The notes under the pieces: model-generated
Databases searched by the model: none
Told to the model about the DNA's origin: nothing
Seen by the model: only the letters and a program-made list of their open reading frames with translations
Shown: positions 1 to 8,020 of the stretch, in pieces
Position numbering within the stretch: the stretch's first letter is position 1
Layout of the letters: every line of letters begins with the position of its first letter
Position numbers and translations under genes: made by a program
Source: Neoroseomonas soli
GTDB taxonomy: Bacteria; Pseudomonadota; Alphaproteobacteria; Acetobacterales; Acetobacteraceae
Direction: 5' to 3'
DNA: 40,992 bases
NCBI RefSeq assembly: GCF_018129065.1
Contig: NZ_JAAEDM010000042.1
Span: forward strand, 1 to 40,992

Positions 1-465
1 TCCGCCGCGCAGCGCCCGTGGGTCGCGCGCGGCGAGGCCGGGTCGCGGCGGGGCGACGCGCAGGGCGGAAAGGCGCTCCTCGGCCCGGCGGCGATGCGCC
101 TGCCACAGCGCCAGCGCCACGGGGTCGTTGCCGGTGGGGCGGTCGCCGAGCGTGGCGATGGGTCGGTGCGGGAGGCCGGAGTCACGCTCCAACCGGCGCT
201 CGGCGGCGGGCAGGGCGGGCAGGTGCAGGTGGCGCAGGGCGCGCTGGCCCGTCCGGGCGAGAGCGGCCGCGAAGCCGGCCAGCAATGCCAGGTGCAGCCA
301 GGGCGGCAGCAGCAGCGGCAGGCCGGAGAGCGCGGCGACGACGAACAGCCCGATGACGCCGAGCGGCGGCCAGAGCGCCGGCCAGGCCGCTTCCCACCAA
401 AGGGCGAGGCGCGCGAGCCGGGTGCGCCGCGCGAGGCGGGTCGCAAGCCGGTTCGGCGGCGTCAT
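1..465 (-). CDS. DUF4175 / TIGR02302-family membrane protein (N-terminal part)
   Basis: Reading leftwards from an ATG at 463-465, an open frame runs off the left edge, so only about 155 N-terminal residues are visible. The start is basic (MTPPNRLATRLARR), followed by a WWEAAWPALWPPL stretch and two closely spaced hydrophobic segments (about residues 30-70) that look like a membrane hairpin. A charged, Pro/Arg-rich region follows. This pattern and the position directly downstream of lysA match the TIGR02302/DUF4175 proteins of alphaproteobacteria, large membrane proteins of unknown function. The gene lies 166 nt downstream of lysA on the same strand, with a tandem repeat in the gap. Family assignment rests on recognition of the N-terminus and synteny only. 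Confidence 0.72.
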   Translation of the reverse strand, partial: MTPPNRLATRLARRTRLARLALWWEAAWPALWPPLGVIGLFVVAALSGLPLLLPPWLHLALLAGFAAALARTGQRALRHLHLPALPAAERRLERDSGLPHRPIATLGDRPTGNDPVALALWQAHRRRAEERLSALRVAPPRPGLAARDPRALRGG

Positions 466-477
466 GTCGCGCCTCCG

Positions 478-620
478 GCGCGGCGGGTCCGATTCAGACC
501 TGCGGTGCACGGTGCCTGCGGCACCTGCGCCCTTCGGTCATCGGAGCCCGTTGCGCGGCGGGTCCGATTCAGACCTGCGGTGCACGGTGCCTGCGGCACC
601 TGCGCCCTTCGGTCATCGGA
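478..620. repeat. Two tandem copies of a 68-bp element, period 75 bp
   Basis: Positions 478-545 and 553-620 carry the same 68-bp sequence with no mismatch that I can see, separated by a 7-bp spacer. Each copy contains a small hairpin (GGTGCC-TGC-GGCACC). The pair fills most of the lysA/DUF4175 gap. A 61-codon minus-strand ORF (462-647) exists only because the repeat is open in that frame, so I do not call it a gene. Confidence 0.85.
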
Positions 621-631
621 CCCGCGCCCGC

Positions 632-1972
632 TCATGTCGCCAGCCACTCCGGCAGGCGCTGCCCATGGAGCAGTTCGTCGTAGGTCTGGCGTTCACGCAC
701 CACGGCGTAGCGGGTGCCGTCCACCAGCACCTCGGCCGCCAGCGGCCGGGCGTTGTAGGTGGAGGACATCACCGCGCCATAGGCGCCGGCATCGAGGAAG
801 GCGACCGCATCGCCGGGCGCGAGGTCCGGGAGCAGGCGGCCGCGGGCGAAGGTGTCGCCGGTCTCGCAGACCGGGCCGACCACCTCGGCCGGCGAGAGCG
901 GCGCGGTGGCGCGGGCGGAGGAGAGCGGGACGATGCCGTGCCAGGCCTCGTACATCGCCGGGCGCACCAGGTCGTTCATCGCCGCGTCCACCACCACGAA
1001 GCGATGCGCCGCCCCCTGCTTCTGCAGCACGACGGAGGCGAGCAGCACGCCCGCCGGCCCGGCGATCCAGCGGCCCGGCTCCAGCATCACCGGCAGGCCG
1101 AGATCGCCCAGCGTCGCCTTGATCGCGCCGGCCAGCGCCTCCGGCGTCGGGGCGGGTTCGTCGCGGTAGGGGATGCCGAGGCCGCCGCCGCAATCGACGC
1201 GTTCCACCGGCAGGCCCTGGGCGCGCAGCGCCTTCACCATCTCCGCCAGTCGCGCATAGGCGGCGCGGTAGGCCGCCATGCCGGCGGTGATCTGGCTGCC
1301 GATATGCGTCGCGATGCCCATCGGCGCGATGCCGGGAAGCGAGGCCATGCGGGCGTAGATTGCCGGCGCGTCCTCGAAGGCGACGCCGAACTTGTTCTCG
1401 CTCCTGCCCGTGGTGATCTTGGCGTGGGTCTTGGCGTCCACGTCCGGGTTCACGCGGAGCGAGACGCGCGCGGTGCGGCCCATGGCCGAGGCGATGGCGG
1501 AGATCATCGCGATCTCCTCCGCGCTCTCGGCGTTGATCTGGAAGATGTCCTCGGCGAGGGCGTGGCGGATCTCGTCGGCCGTCTTGCCGACGCCGGAGAA
1601 GACGATGCCCGAGCCCGGGATGCCGGCGGCGCGGGCGATGCGCAGCTCGCCCTCGCTGACCACGTCGGCGCCGAGGCCCTCGGCCGCCAGCACCTTCAGC
1701 ACCGAGAGGTTGTCGTTGCACTTCATGGCGAAGTGGACGGTGGCGTTCAGGCCGGCGGCGGACAGCGCGGATTTCAGCGCGCGGGCGCGGCGGCGCAGCG
1801 CACCGGCGGAATAGACCCAGGCGGGGGTGCCGACCTCTCTCGCGATGCGGGCGAGGGGCACCTCCTCCATCACCAGGCCGTCCATGGCATGGAGGGAGAG
1901 ATGGGGACGAAGGGCGAGCAGCTCCGCGAAGGAGGGGTCTGCGGCGTCGGTCAGGGCAAGTGGGGCAGCCAT
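632..1972 (-). CDS. lysA: Diaminopimelate decarboxylase
   Basis: Catalyses the PLP-dependent decarboxylation of meso-diaminopimelate to L-lysine, the last step of lysine synthesis, in the cytoplasm. The 446-residue product shows the fold-III decarboxylase pattern: an N-terminal TIM barrel with the PLP lysine in HFAMKCN (K84), HIGSQ at mid-protein, the phosphate-binding run CGGGLGIPY, and a C-terminal beta domain with EPGRWI, CETGDTFA and GAYGAVMSSTYN. The family is usually about 420 residues; the roughly 30 extra N-terminal residues look normal for Acetobacteraceae. A start at the internal Met in HAMDGL is possible but less likely. It is followed by the DUF4175 gene as in related genomes. The upstream neighbour is an ABC permease, not the argH often found there. 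Confidence 0.96.
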   Translation of the reverse strand: MAAPLALTDAADPSFAELLALRPHLSLHAMDGLVMEEVPLARIAREVGTPAWVYSAGALRRRARALKSALSAAGLNATVHFAMKCNDNLSVLKVLAAEGLGADVVSEGELRIARAAGIPGSGIVFSGVGKTADEIRHALAEDIFQINAESAEEIAMISAIASAMGRTARVSLRVNPDVDAKTHAKITTGRSENKFGVAFEDAPAIYARMASLPGIAPMGIATHIGSQITAGMAAYRAAYARLAEMVKALRAQGLPVERVDCGGGLGIPYRDEPAPTPEALAGAIKATLGDLGLPVMLEPGRWIAGPAGVLLASVVLQKQGAAHRFVVVDAAMNDLVRPAMYEAWHGIVPLSSARATAPLSPAEVVGPVCETGDTFARGRLLPDLAPGDAVAFLDAGAYGAVMSSTYNARPLAAEVLVDGTRYAVVRERQTYDELLHGQRLPEWLAT

Positions 1973-2042
1973 ATCCCCATTGTCGGGATGGGGGGGCCGC
2001 TTCGCAAGGCGCGTTACAGGACGGCGCCAGCCCCCGGCGCGG

Positions 2043-2828
2043 TCAGCCGCCGGCGCGGCGCCGGCCGCGCGCCTGCAGCCAGGTGACGGCGAGCAGCAGC
2101 AGCACGGAGAAGGCCACCAGCATCCCCGCCGCCGCCGCCGTGGTCAGGCTGATCTGGTCGTTGAGGCCGGAGAACATCTGCCGCGGCAGGGTCCGCTGTG
2201 CGGGACCCGAGATGAACAGCGCCACCACCACCTCGTCGAGCGAGGTCGCGAAGGCGAAGACCGCCCCGGCCGCCACGCCCGGCGCGATCTGCGGCAGGCA
2301 GACCCGGAAGAAGGCGCGCAATGGCCCTGCCCCGCAGGCGGCCGCGGCACGCAGCTGCACCGGGTCGAAACCCTCGAGCGAGGCGAGCACCGTCACCACC
2401 ACGAAAGGCGCGCCGAGCGCGGCATGCGCGATCACCAGCCCCGCATGCGTCGCCACCAGCCCGATCGGCCCGAAGGCCAGCAGCAGCGCGACCGCCACCA
2501 CGATGACCGGCACCACCATCGGCGCCAGCACGATGCCCATGGCCACGGAGCGCAGCGCACCGCCCGCCCGCCAGAGCCCGAAGGCGGCCGGGGTGCCCAG
2601 CGCCGTCGCCACCACCGCCGCCGCCGCCCCGATGCCGAGCGAGTTCCACAAGGCCGGCAGCCAGAAGTCGGAGGAGAAGAAGTCCTGGTACCAGCGCAGC
2701 GACAGCCCCGGCAGCGGGTAGAACAGGAACGACCCGGCCGAGAAGGACAGCGGCACGATCGCCACGATCGGCGCCAGCAGGAAGATCGCCACCAGCACGC
2801 CGGCGGCCCAGAGGATCGCGCGCCCCAT
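2043..2828 (-). CDS. ABC transporter permease, PotC-like
   Basis: Second inner-membrane permease of the polyamine/opine-type importer. The 261-residue product starts MGRAILWAAGVLVAIFLLAP and has about six hydrophobic segments. A permease EAA-type loop is visible near FDPVQLRAAAACGAGPLRAFFRVCLPQIAPG, the site that docks on the ATPase. The LDEVVVALFISGPAQRTLP stretch is typical of PotC-group permeases. The ATG at 2826-2828 overlaps the TGA of the upstream permease by one base, so the two are probably translationally coupled. It is the last gene of the operon; lysA starts 70 nt downstream on the same strand. Confidence 0.93.
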   Translation of the reverse strand: MGRAILWAAGVLVAIFLLAPIVAIVPLSFSAGSFLFYPLPGLSLRWYQDFFSSDFWLPALWNSLGIGAAAAVVATALGTPAAFGLWRAGGALRSVAMGIVLAPMVVPVIVVAVALLLAFGPIGLVATHAGLVIAHAALGAPFVVVTVLASLEGFDPVQLRAAAACGAGPLRAFFRVCLPQIAPGVAAGAVFAFATSLDEVVVALFISGPAQRTLPRQMFSGLNDQISLTTAAAAGMLVAFSVLLLLAVTWLQARGRRRAGG

Positions 2829-4021
2829 CACGCCGCCCCCGGCCGGCGGAACCCGGCCAGCCTGCCATAGACCGCGACGCAGAGCCCCACCGCGACCAGC
2901 AGCACCAGCGAAAGCGCCGCCGCCAGCCCCCAGTTCACCGACCGCGTCGCGTAGAAGCCCACGAACCAGGCCAGCATCTGGTCGTTCGGCCCACCCAGCA
3001 GCGCCGGCGTCACGTAGAAGCCCAGCGCCTGGATGAAGACCAGCAGGCACCCCGCCCCGACCCCCGGCAGGCAGAGCGGCAGCGTCACCCGCAGGAAGGC
3101 CCGCCACGGCGCCGCGCCCAGCGAGGCCGCCGCCCGCGGCAGCCGCGGATCGAGCGCCCGGAAGGTCGCGACCAGCGGCAGCACCATGAAGGGCAGCAGG
3201 ATGTGGACCATCGCCAGCACCACGGCGAAGCGGTTCAACATCAGCGGCAGCGGCGTCTCGATCAGCCCGGCGCCCTTCAGCGCGGCGTTCACCACGCCCT
3301 CCCGCTGCAGCAGCACCATCCAGGCCGCGGTGCGCACCACCAGCGAGATCCAGAACGGCAGCATCACCGCCCCGAGCAGCAGCGTCGAGGCCCGCCCCCC
3401 GGCTGTCGCGATCAGCCAGGCGAGCGGCCAGCCCAGGGCCAGGCAGACAGCCGTGACCAGCAGCGAGATCCACAGGCTGCGCAGCAGCACGGCGCGGAAG
3501 ACGGCCTCGTCCGGCGGCGCGGCGCTGATGCCCCCGGCTGCATCCTGCCGCAGGTCCAGCGCCGTCAGCAGGTGGAAGGAGGAAAGCGGGCCACCGGCAC
3601 GGCGGATGGCGCCCCAGGTCTCGACCTGACTCCATTCCTCGCTGATGGCGAGCAGCGCGTCGCGCGCGCTGCCCTCGAAGGGTGCCTCGGCGCGGCGGGC
3701 GGTGGCCGGCAGCAGGCCGCGGAAGCCGGGCCGGTCGGAATTGAGGCGCGCGGCCGCGCGGGGAATGAGGCCCGCGCCGGTCTCGCGGTCCCTCGCGCGG
3801 GCCTCGCGCAGGTCGGCGACGAGGGCGGCGAAGGTGTCCTCGCCCGGCACGGTGGTGCCGTCCCAGGTCGCGAGCGCCGCCACCGTGCGCGGCAGCACCG
3901 GGCCGACCTCGTGGTCCGAGGCGGCACGCCAGAGGAAGGCGCCGATCGGCGCGACGAAGGTGAGCAGCAGGAACAGGAGCAGCGGGGCGATGAGCAGTGC
4001 TGCGCCGGCGCGTCGCCTCAT
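2828..4021 (-). CDS. ABC transporter permease, PotB-like, with large periplasmic insert
   Basis: First permease of the importer, 397 residues, longer than the roughly 280-300 of classical PotB. After the first membrane segment (about residues 8-30) there is an extracytoplasmic stretch of about 150 residues rich in Ala, Arg and Asp. The remaining five membrane segments follow from about residue 185. The EAA-like loop is at RALDPRLPRAAASLGAAPWRAFLRVTLPLCLPG, near residue 300. Such a long first loop is known in a subset of PotB-family permeases, so I take it as genuine and not a frameshift. It is separated from the upstream binding-protein gene by 160 nt holding a hairpin cluster and overlaps the next permease by one base. 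Confidence 0.92.
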   Translation of the reverse strand: MRRRAGAALLIAPLLLFLLLTFVAPIGAFLWRAASDHEVGPVLPRTVAALATWDGTTVPGEDTFAALVADLREARARDRETGAGLIPRAAARLNSDRPGFRGLLPATARRAEAPFEGSARDALLAISEEWSQVETWGAIRRAGGPLSSFHLLTALDLRQDAAGGISAAPPDEAVFRAVLLRSLWISLLVTAVCLALGWPLAWLIATAGGRASTLLLGAVMLPFWISLVVRTAAWMVLLQREGVVNAALKGAGLIETPLPLMLNRFAVVLAMVHILLPFMVLPLVATFRALDPRLPRAAASLGAAPWRAFLRVTLPLCLPGVGAGCLLVFIQALGFYVTPALLGGPNDQMLAWFVGFYATRSVNWGLAAALSLVLLVAVGLCVAVYGRLAGFRRPGAA

Positions 4022-4034
4022 GGGCAGGCGGGGC

Positions 4035-4171
4035 GGAGAGGGGCGCCGCCCCTCTCCGGACCTCTCCCCGCCAAAGGCCGAAAGGCCTTTGGAACCCGCG
4101 ACTCAAGGTAATGGTTCCCAAAGGCCTTTCGGCCTTTGGCGGGGTGGCCTGGAGGGGCAGCGCGCCTCCAG
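4035..4171. repeat. Composite palindromic (BIME-like) repeat inside the ABC operon
   Basis: Four hairpins lie in a row: 4035-4057 (10-bp stem, 3-nt loop), 4071-4092 (9-bp CCAAAGGCC stem, loop GAAA), 4118-4139 (same 9-bp stem, loop TTTC) and 4149-4171 (7-bp stem). The two middle hairpins are inverted relative to each other, as in bacterial interspersed mosaic elements. A second cluster of the same build is at 26241-26359. Its place just after the binding-protein stop codon suggests transcript stabilisation or attenuation, giving more binding protein than permease; that role is inferred. Confidence 0.85.
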
Positions 4172-4181
4172 CCCTTCAAGG

Positions 4182-5228
4182 TCATCGCGACACCCAGGTA
4201 TTGAACCGCTGGGTCAGCCGGTCGAGGTTGTCCAGCCAGAAGCGGTCGCTGATCTGCAGCGCGTTCGCCAGGTTCTGTGGCGCGGTCGGCAGGTTCGGCA
4301 GCAGTTCCGCCGGCAGCCGGTCGTTCGCGCCCTTCGCGGTGACGCCGTAGGGAATGCGCGGCGGCAGCCCGGCCTGGATCTCGGGCTGGCCGGCGAATTT
4401 CAGGAATTCGAGCGCGCGGGCCTTGTTCGGGCTGCCCTTCATGATCACCCAGGAATCCAGGGTGTAGAGGTTGTTCGCCCAGACGATCGCGAAGTTGCGC
4501 CCGTCCGTCGCATTCGCCGCCGAGATGCGGCCGTTGTAGGCGTTGGTCAGGGCGACCTCGCCGGCGGCCAGCCATTGCGGTGGCTGGGCGCCGCGCTCCC
4601 ACCAGGCGAGGTCGCCCTTGACGGTTTCGAGCCTTCGGAAGGCGCGGTCCACGCCCGCCGCGGTGCCGAGCACCGCATAGACCTGGTCCGGCGCCACGCC
4701 GTCGGCCATCAGCGCGATCTCGAGCGTGGTCTTCGGCCCCTTGCGCAGCCCGCGCTTGCCGGGGAAGCGGGCGGTGTCGAAGAATTCCGTCCAGTTCGCC
4801 GGCCCCTGCGCCATGCGTGCGCGATCATAGGCGATGACGAACGAGTACAGGATCGCGCCGACGCCGTGCTCGTTGTAGGCCTGCGGGATGTAGGCATCGC
4901 GCCCGCCGATCGCGGCCCAGTCCATCGGCTCGAACAGGCCCTCGTCGGCGCCGATGAGGAGTTCCTCGCTCTCGACCTGCACCACGTCCCAGGTGTTGGC
5001 GCCCGAGGCGAGGCGGGAGCGCAGGACGCCGATGCCGCCGTCCCAGGTCTCCTCGAGCAGGCGGGAGCGGGTCTGCTGCTGGAAGGGGCGGAAGAAGACC
5101 TCCCGCTGCGCGTCCTGGTATGCGCCGCCCCAGGAAACGACGGTCAGGTCGCGGCCCTGGGCCTGCGCGGCAGCGGGAAGGGCTGCGGCGGCGGCCACCG
5201 CACCCTTCAGGACATCGCGTCGGAACAT
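4182..5228 (-). CDS. ABC transporter substrate-binding protein (PotD-like)
   Basis: Periplasmic ligand receptor for the adjacent importer, 348 residues. The start at 5228 gives MFRRDVLKGAVAAAAALPAAAQA: a twin-arginine-like motif (RRDVLK), a short hydrophobic core and an AQA cleavage site, so Tat export is likely. A purine-rich ribosome site (GGGAGAG) lies just upstream. The mature protein starts with LTVVSWGGAYQDAQREVFF, the opening of the COG0687 spermidine/putrescine and opine receptors. Later motifs include WDVVQVE and GEVALTNAYNGRI. The ligand cannot be read from sequence; a polyamine, opine or other small amine is most likely. It is 32 nt downstream of the ATPase gene. Confidence 0.93.
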   Translation of the reverse strand: MFRRDVLKGAVAAAAALPAAAQAQGRDLTVVSWGGAYQDAQREVFFRPFQQQTRSRLLEETWDGGIGVLRSRLASGANTWDVVQVESEELLIGADEGLFEPMDWAAIGGRDAYIPQAYNEHGVGAILYSFVIAYDRARMAQGPANWTEFFDTARFPGKRGLRKGPKTTLEIALMADGVAPDQVYAVLGTAAGVDRAFRRLETVKGDLAWWERGAQPPQWLAAGEVALTNAYNGRISAANATDGRNFAIVWANNLYTLDSWVIMKGSPNKARALEFLKFAGQPEIQAGLPPRIPYGVTAKGANDRLPAELLPNLPTAPQNLANALQISDRFWLDNLDRLTQRFNTWVSR

Positions 5229-5259
5229 CGTGGACTCTCCCTCTCTGGCGGGCGGAACC

Positions 5260-6363
5260 CTAGACCCGCGCCGGGGGTGGGCGGAAGGCGAAGGCGGCGC
5301 CTCCGGGCCAGGCGATGGCCGCCGGGCCGCCGGGTTCCGGCAAGGTGCCCACGCCGGCCGGACGCTTCGCCAGGATTTCCCCGCCATCGCCGACCGACAG
5401 CCGCAGGCGGACGTGGTCGCCGAGGAAGATCGCTTCCTGCAGGATCGCGGGCAGCGCGCCCTCCCCGAGGTCGGAGGCCGTCACGCCCGACACCGCGACG
5501 CGCTCCGGCCGGATCGCGACCAGGCAGGATTCCCCGCGCGCGCCGCAATCCACCGCCTGGGCCGTCACCACCGGGCCGCAGGCGAGGCGGATGGTGCAGT
5601 CCTCGCTGTCGCGCGCCTCGATGGTCCCGGGGAGCAGGTTGTTCTCGCCCACGAAGCCGGCGACGAAGGCATCCGCCGGGCGGTCGTAGAGCCGGCGCGG
5701 ATCGGCGCATTGCCGGATGCGTCCGCCTTCGAAGACGGCGATGCGGTCGGAGAGGGTCAGCGCCTCCGCCTGGTCATGCGTCACGTACATCATCGTGATG
5801 CCGAGGCGCTGGTGCAGGTGGCGGATCTCCAGCTGCATCTCCTCCCGCAGCGCCTTGTCCAGGGCGCCGAGCGGTTCGTCGAGCAGCACGATGGGGGGTT
5901 CGAAGACCATGGCGCGGGCCAGCGCGACGCGCTGCTGCTGCCCGCCCGAGAGCTGCTGCGGCCGGCGGTCCGCGAAGCCTTCCAGCCGCACCATGGCGAG
6001 CGCCTTGCGCACGCGCTCCTCCCGCTCGGCGCGGGGGATGCCGCGGACGGACAGGGGGAAGGCCACGTTCTCCGCCACGCTCATGTGCGGGAACAGGGCA
6101 TAGGACTGGAACACCACGCCGATGCCGCGCTTGTGCGGCGCTGTATGGGCGATGTCCCGCCCTTCGAGCAGGATGCGCCCTTGGGTCGGCATCTCGAAGC
6201 CGGCCAGCATCATCAGCGTGGTGGTCTTGCCCGAGCCGGAGGGGCCGAGCAGCGTCAGCAACTCCCCCCTGGCGATGTCGAGGTCAAGCGACTGCACGGC
6301 GGCGGGCCCGCCCGCGCCGTAGGTCTTCCGCACGCCCTCGAAACGCACCAGCGGGTCGGCCAT
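5260..6363 (-). CDS. ABC transporter ATP-binding protein (PotA-like)
   Basis: Cytoplasmic ATPase that powers the importer encoded downstream. The 367-residue product has Walker A GPSGSGKT (about residues 40-47), Q-loop in VVFQSYALFPHM, signature LSGGQ (138-142), Walker B VLLDEP (159-164) and the H-loop in YVTHDQAEALT. A C-terminal TOBE-type region of about 130 residues follows, with FVGENNLLPG and AIRPERV, as in PotA and FbpC proteins. It is the first gene of a four-gene minus-strand operon (ATPase, binding protein, two permeases), transcribed divergently from the hydrolase gene at 6458. Confidence 0.95.
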   Translation of the reverse strand: MADPLVRFEGVRKTYGAGGPAAVQSLDLDIARGELLTLLGPSGSGKTTTLMMLAGFEMPTQGRILLEGRDIAHTAPHKRGIGVVFQSYALFPHMSVAENVAFPLSVRGIPRAEREERVRKALAMVRLEGFADRRPQQLSGGQQQRVALARAMVFEPPIVLLDEPLGALDKALREEMQLEIRHLHQRLGITMMYVTHDQAEALTLSDRIAVFEGGRIRQCADPRRLYDRPADAFVAGFVGENNLLPGTIEARDSEDCTIRLACGPVVTAQAVDCGARGESCLVAIRPERVAVSGVTASDLGEGALPAILQEAIFLGDHVRLRLSVGDGGEILAKRPAGVGTLPEPGGPAAIAWPGGAAFAFRPPPARV

Positions 6364-6391
6364 GGCGCTGCATCCGGCGCCGGACCGTTCT

Positions 6392-6430
6392 TGTCAACGG
6401 CTTGTCGCGCCGCCCCTCCATCGGTAACGC
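6392..6430. promoter_or_regulatory. Divergent promoter region (putative sigma-70 elements on both strands)
   Basis: The 94-bp gap between the divergent genes holds TTGACA on the minus strand (complement of 6392-6397), a perfect -35 for the ABC operon but with no convincing -10. On the plus strand CTTGTC (6401-6406) is followed after 18 nt by TAACGC (6425-6430). Nearly the same block recurs upstream of iolD at 34820-34848, which supports it as a real promoter type. Transcription start sites are inferred. Confidence 0.45.
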
Positions 6431-6457
6431 GGCGGCACGAGGAAGGAACATCCGGAC

Positions 6458-7477
6458 ATGAGCGACACCGCCGAACCCACCCTGATCGCCCGCCGCGAGG
6501 GCATCGCCGGCACCCTGCTGATGAACCGCCCCAAGGCGCTGAACGCGCTGGACCAGGCGATGATCCGCGCCTTCAACGCCACCATCACCGAGTGGAAGGA
6601 CGACGCCTCGGTGAAGCTGGTGGTGCTGGAAGGCGCCGGCGGCCGCGCCTTCTGCGCCGGCGGGGACGTGCGCGCCATGCGCGAGGCCTCGATCGCCGGG
6701 GACCGCGCGACGGTCGAGGCCTTCTTCTCCGAGGAATACGTCGTCAACGCCGGCATCGCCGCCTTCCCCAAGCCTTGGGTCAGCCTCATCGACGGCGTCT
6801 GCATGGGCGGCGGCATCGGCGTCGCGGTCCATAACGGCCCGGTGGTGGTGACGGAGCACGCGCTGGTCGCCATGCCGGAAACCGCCATCGCGCTGTTCCC
6901 GGATGTCGGCACCTCCTACGTCCTGCCGCGGCTGCCGGGGGCGATCGGCACCTGGCTGGCGCTGACCGGGGCGCGGCTGACGGGGGCGGATTCCGTCCAT
7001 GCCGGCCTCGCCACGCATTTCGTGCCGCGCGAATCCCTGCCCGCCCTGCGCGCCGCGCTGGTGAGCGAGGGCGCCGACGCCGTCGCCCGCTTCGCGCAAA
7101 CCCCGCCCGAGGCATCCTTCGCCCCGCACCGCGCGACGATCGACCGCTGCTTCGGCAAGGACAGCGTGGCGGACATCCTGGCGGCGCTGGATGCCGAGGG
7201 CACCGAATGGGCCGCCGCGCAGGCCAAGACCCTGCGGCGGATGTCGCCGACGTCGCTCTGCGTCTCGCTGGAACTGCTGCGGCGCGGGGCGAAGGAGGAT
7301 CTCGCCGGCTGCCTCGCCATCGAACTCGGCCTGACCCGCATCGTGGTCAACGAGCACCCGGATTTCGTCGAGGGCGTGCGCTCGGTGCTGGTGGACAAGG
7401 ACGGCGCGCCGAAATGGCAGCCGGCGCGGATCGAGGATATCGATCCGGCGGCGATCGCCCGGATGTTCGGCGGCTGA
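6458..7477 (+). CDS. 3-hydroxyisobutyryl-CoA hydrolase (enoyl-CoA hydratase/isomerase family)
   Basis: Hydrolyses 3-hydroxyisobutyryl-CoA to 3-hydroxyisobutyrate and CoA in valine breakdown. The 339-residue length fits HIBCH proteins better than ordinary enoyl-CoA hydratases (about 260). Crotonase-fold features are the oxyanion-hole loops FCAGGDVRAM (about 65-74) and GVCMGGGIGVA (about 113-123), and the active-site segment MPETAIALFPDVG (139-151) with Glu141 and Asp149 placed as in HIBCH. The C-terminus has EGVRSVLVDKDGAPKWQPARI, the usual end signature of this subfamily. A purine-rich GAGGAAGGAA ribosome site precedes the ATG. No other valine-pathway gene is in the window. Confidence 0.9.
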   Translation: MSDTAEPTLIARREGIAGTLLMNRPKALNALDQAMIRAFNATITEWKDDASVKLVVLEGAGGRAFCAGGDVRAMREASIAGDRATVEAFFSEEYVVNAGIAAFPKPWVSLIDGVCMGGGIGVAVHNGPVVVTEHALVAMPETAIALFPDVGTSYVLPRLPGAIGTWLALTGARLTGADSVHAGLATHFVPRESLPALRAALVSEGADAVARFAQTPPEASFAPHRATIDRCFGKDSVADILAALDAEGTEWAAAQAKTLRRMSPTSLCVSLELLRRGAKEDLAGCLAIELGLTRIVVNEHPDFVEGVRSVLVDKDGAPKWQPARIEDIDPAAIARMFGG

Positions 7478-7486
7478 GCCAGGTCT

Positions 7487-7510
7487 CGGTCGGGCAAACC
7501 CGCCCGACCG
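7487..7510. terminator. Hairpin after the hydrolase gene
   Basis: A 9-bp perfect stem, CGGTCGGGC (7487-7495) with GCCCGACCG (7502-7510), closes a 6-nt loop ten bases after the stop codon. There is no following T-run, so an intrinsic terminator is uncertain; it may protect the 3' end or work with Rho. Confidence 0.45.
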
Positions 7511-7555
7511 GGCAAAGGCGCCGGAAGGCCGGGGCCGAGGCGGTTCTCGTGTCCT

Positions 7556-7630
7556 GTCCGCGACGTTCGCTGGAATTCCGGCGAGCGGAGCGGACAAGCA
7601 GGCCACTGAACACAAGGGCCAGTGGCCTGC
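7556..7630. other. Inverted repeats between convergent genes
   Basis: Two structures follow each other: a long imperfect inverted repeat from GTCCGC (7556-7561) to GCGGAC (7590-7595), centred on GGAATTCC, and a perfect 10-bp stem GCAGGCCACT (7598-7607) with AGTGGCCTGC (7621-7630) and a 13-nt loop. They sit where the plus-strand hydrolase and the minus-strand small gene converge, so a bidirectional termination role is plausible. The rest of 7478-7663 shows nothing else. Confidence 0.5.
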
Positions 7631-7663
7631 GAACGATATCCGAAGGACTTCGGAGCCGGGAGG

Positions 7664-7888
7664 TCAGTCCTCGACCTCGTCCTCATCCTCGACCATCGCC
7701 GCCTCCAACTGCTCCGTCGTGATCAGCAGGATGCGGCGGGCGTCGAGGATCTGCGGCGCCTGGTGGCGCAGCGTTTCCCAACGCTCCTCCACCGCGTCGA
7801 GCGCGGCGTCGAGGTCGGGGAATTCCTCCGTCTCGGGGGCGGCGCCGGAAGCGCGCCAGCGGAGATGGACGGGGCCGGGATTGGTCAT
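7664..7888 (-). CDS. Small acidic hypothetical protein (74 aa)
   Basis: I do not recognise a family. The 74-residue product starts MTNPGPVHLRWRASG, has a central amphipathic, probably helical part (FPDLDAALDAVEERWETLRHQAP), then LDARRILLIT, and ends in a strongly acidic tail (MVEDEDEVED). It has no signal peptide or membrane segment. The mix of codon periodicity, a plausible ATG and compact protein-like composition makes it more likely real than chance, and no better frame competes here. It lies alone, convergent with the hydrolase gene and divergent from the SDR gene at 8021. Confidence 0.65.
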   Translation of the reverse strand: MTNPGPVHLRWRASGAAPETEEFPDLDAALDAVEERWETLRHQAPQILDARRILLITTEQLEAAMVEDEDEVED

Positions 7889-8020
7889 GGCGTGGGCCGG
7901 TCTCGCAGGTCTGGGATTGCCGATGGATAGGCGGGAAGCGCCCGGCTTGGCCAGGGGGCGGCGCCTCGCCAGCCGCGCGGGGGCGCGGTAGGGATCGACC
8001 ACATTGCAAAGGGGAAACGC

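Noticed and set aside
462..647. 61-codon minus-strand ORF between lysA and the DUF4175 gene
   Set aside because: It is a translation of the two identical 68-bp repeats and overlaps the start of the real downstream gene; no independent coding evidence.
128..2086. 652-codon plus-strand frame opposite lysA and the DUF4175 gene
   Set aside because: Antisense frame of well-recognised lysA in high-GC DNA; the product is Arg/His/Gly-rich with no family features.
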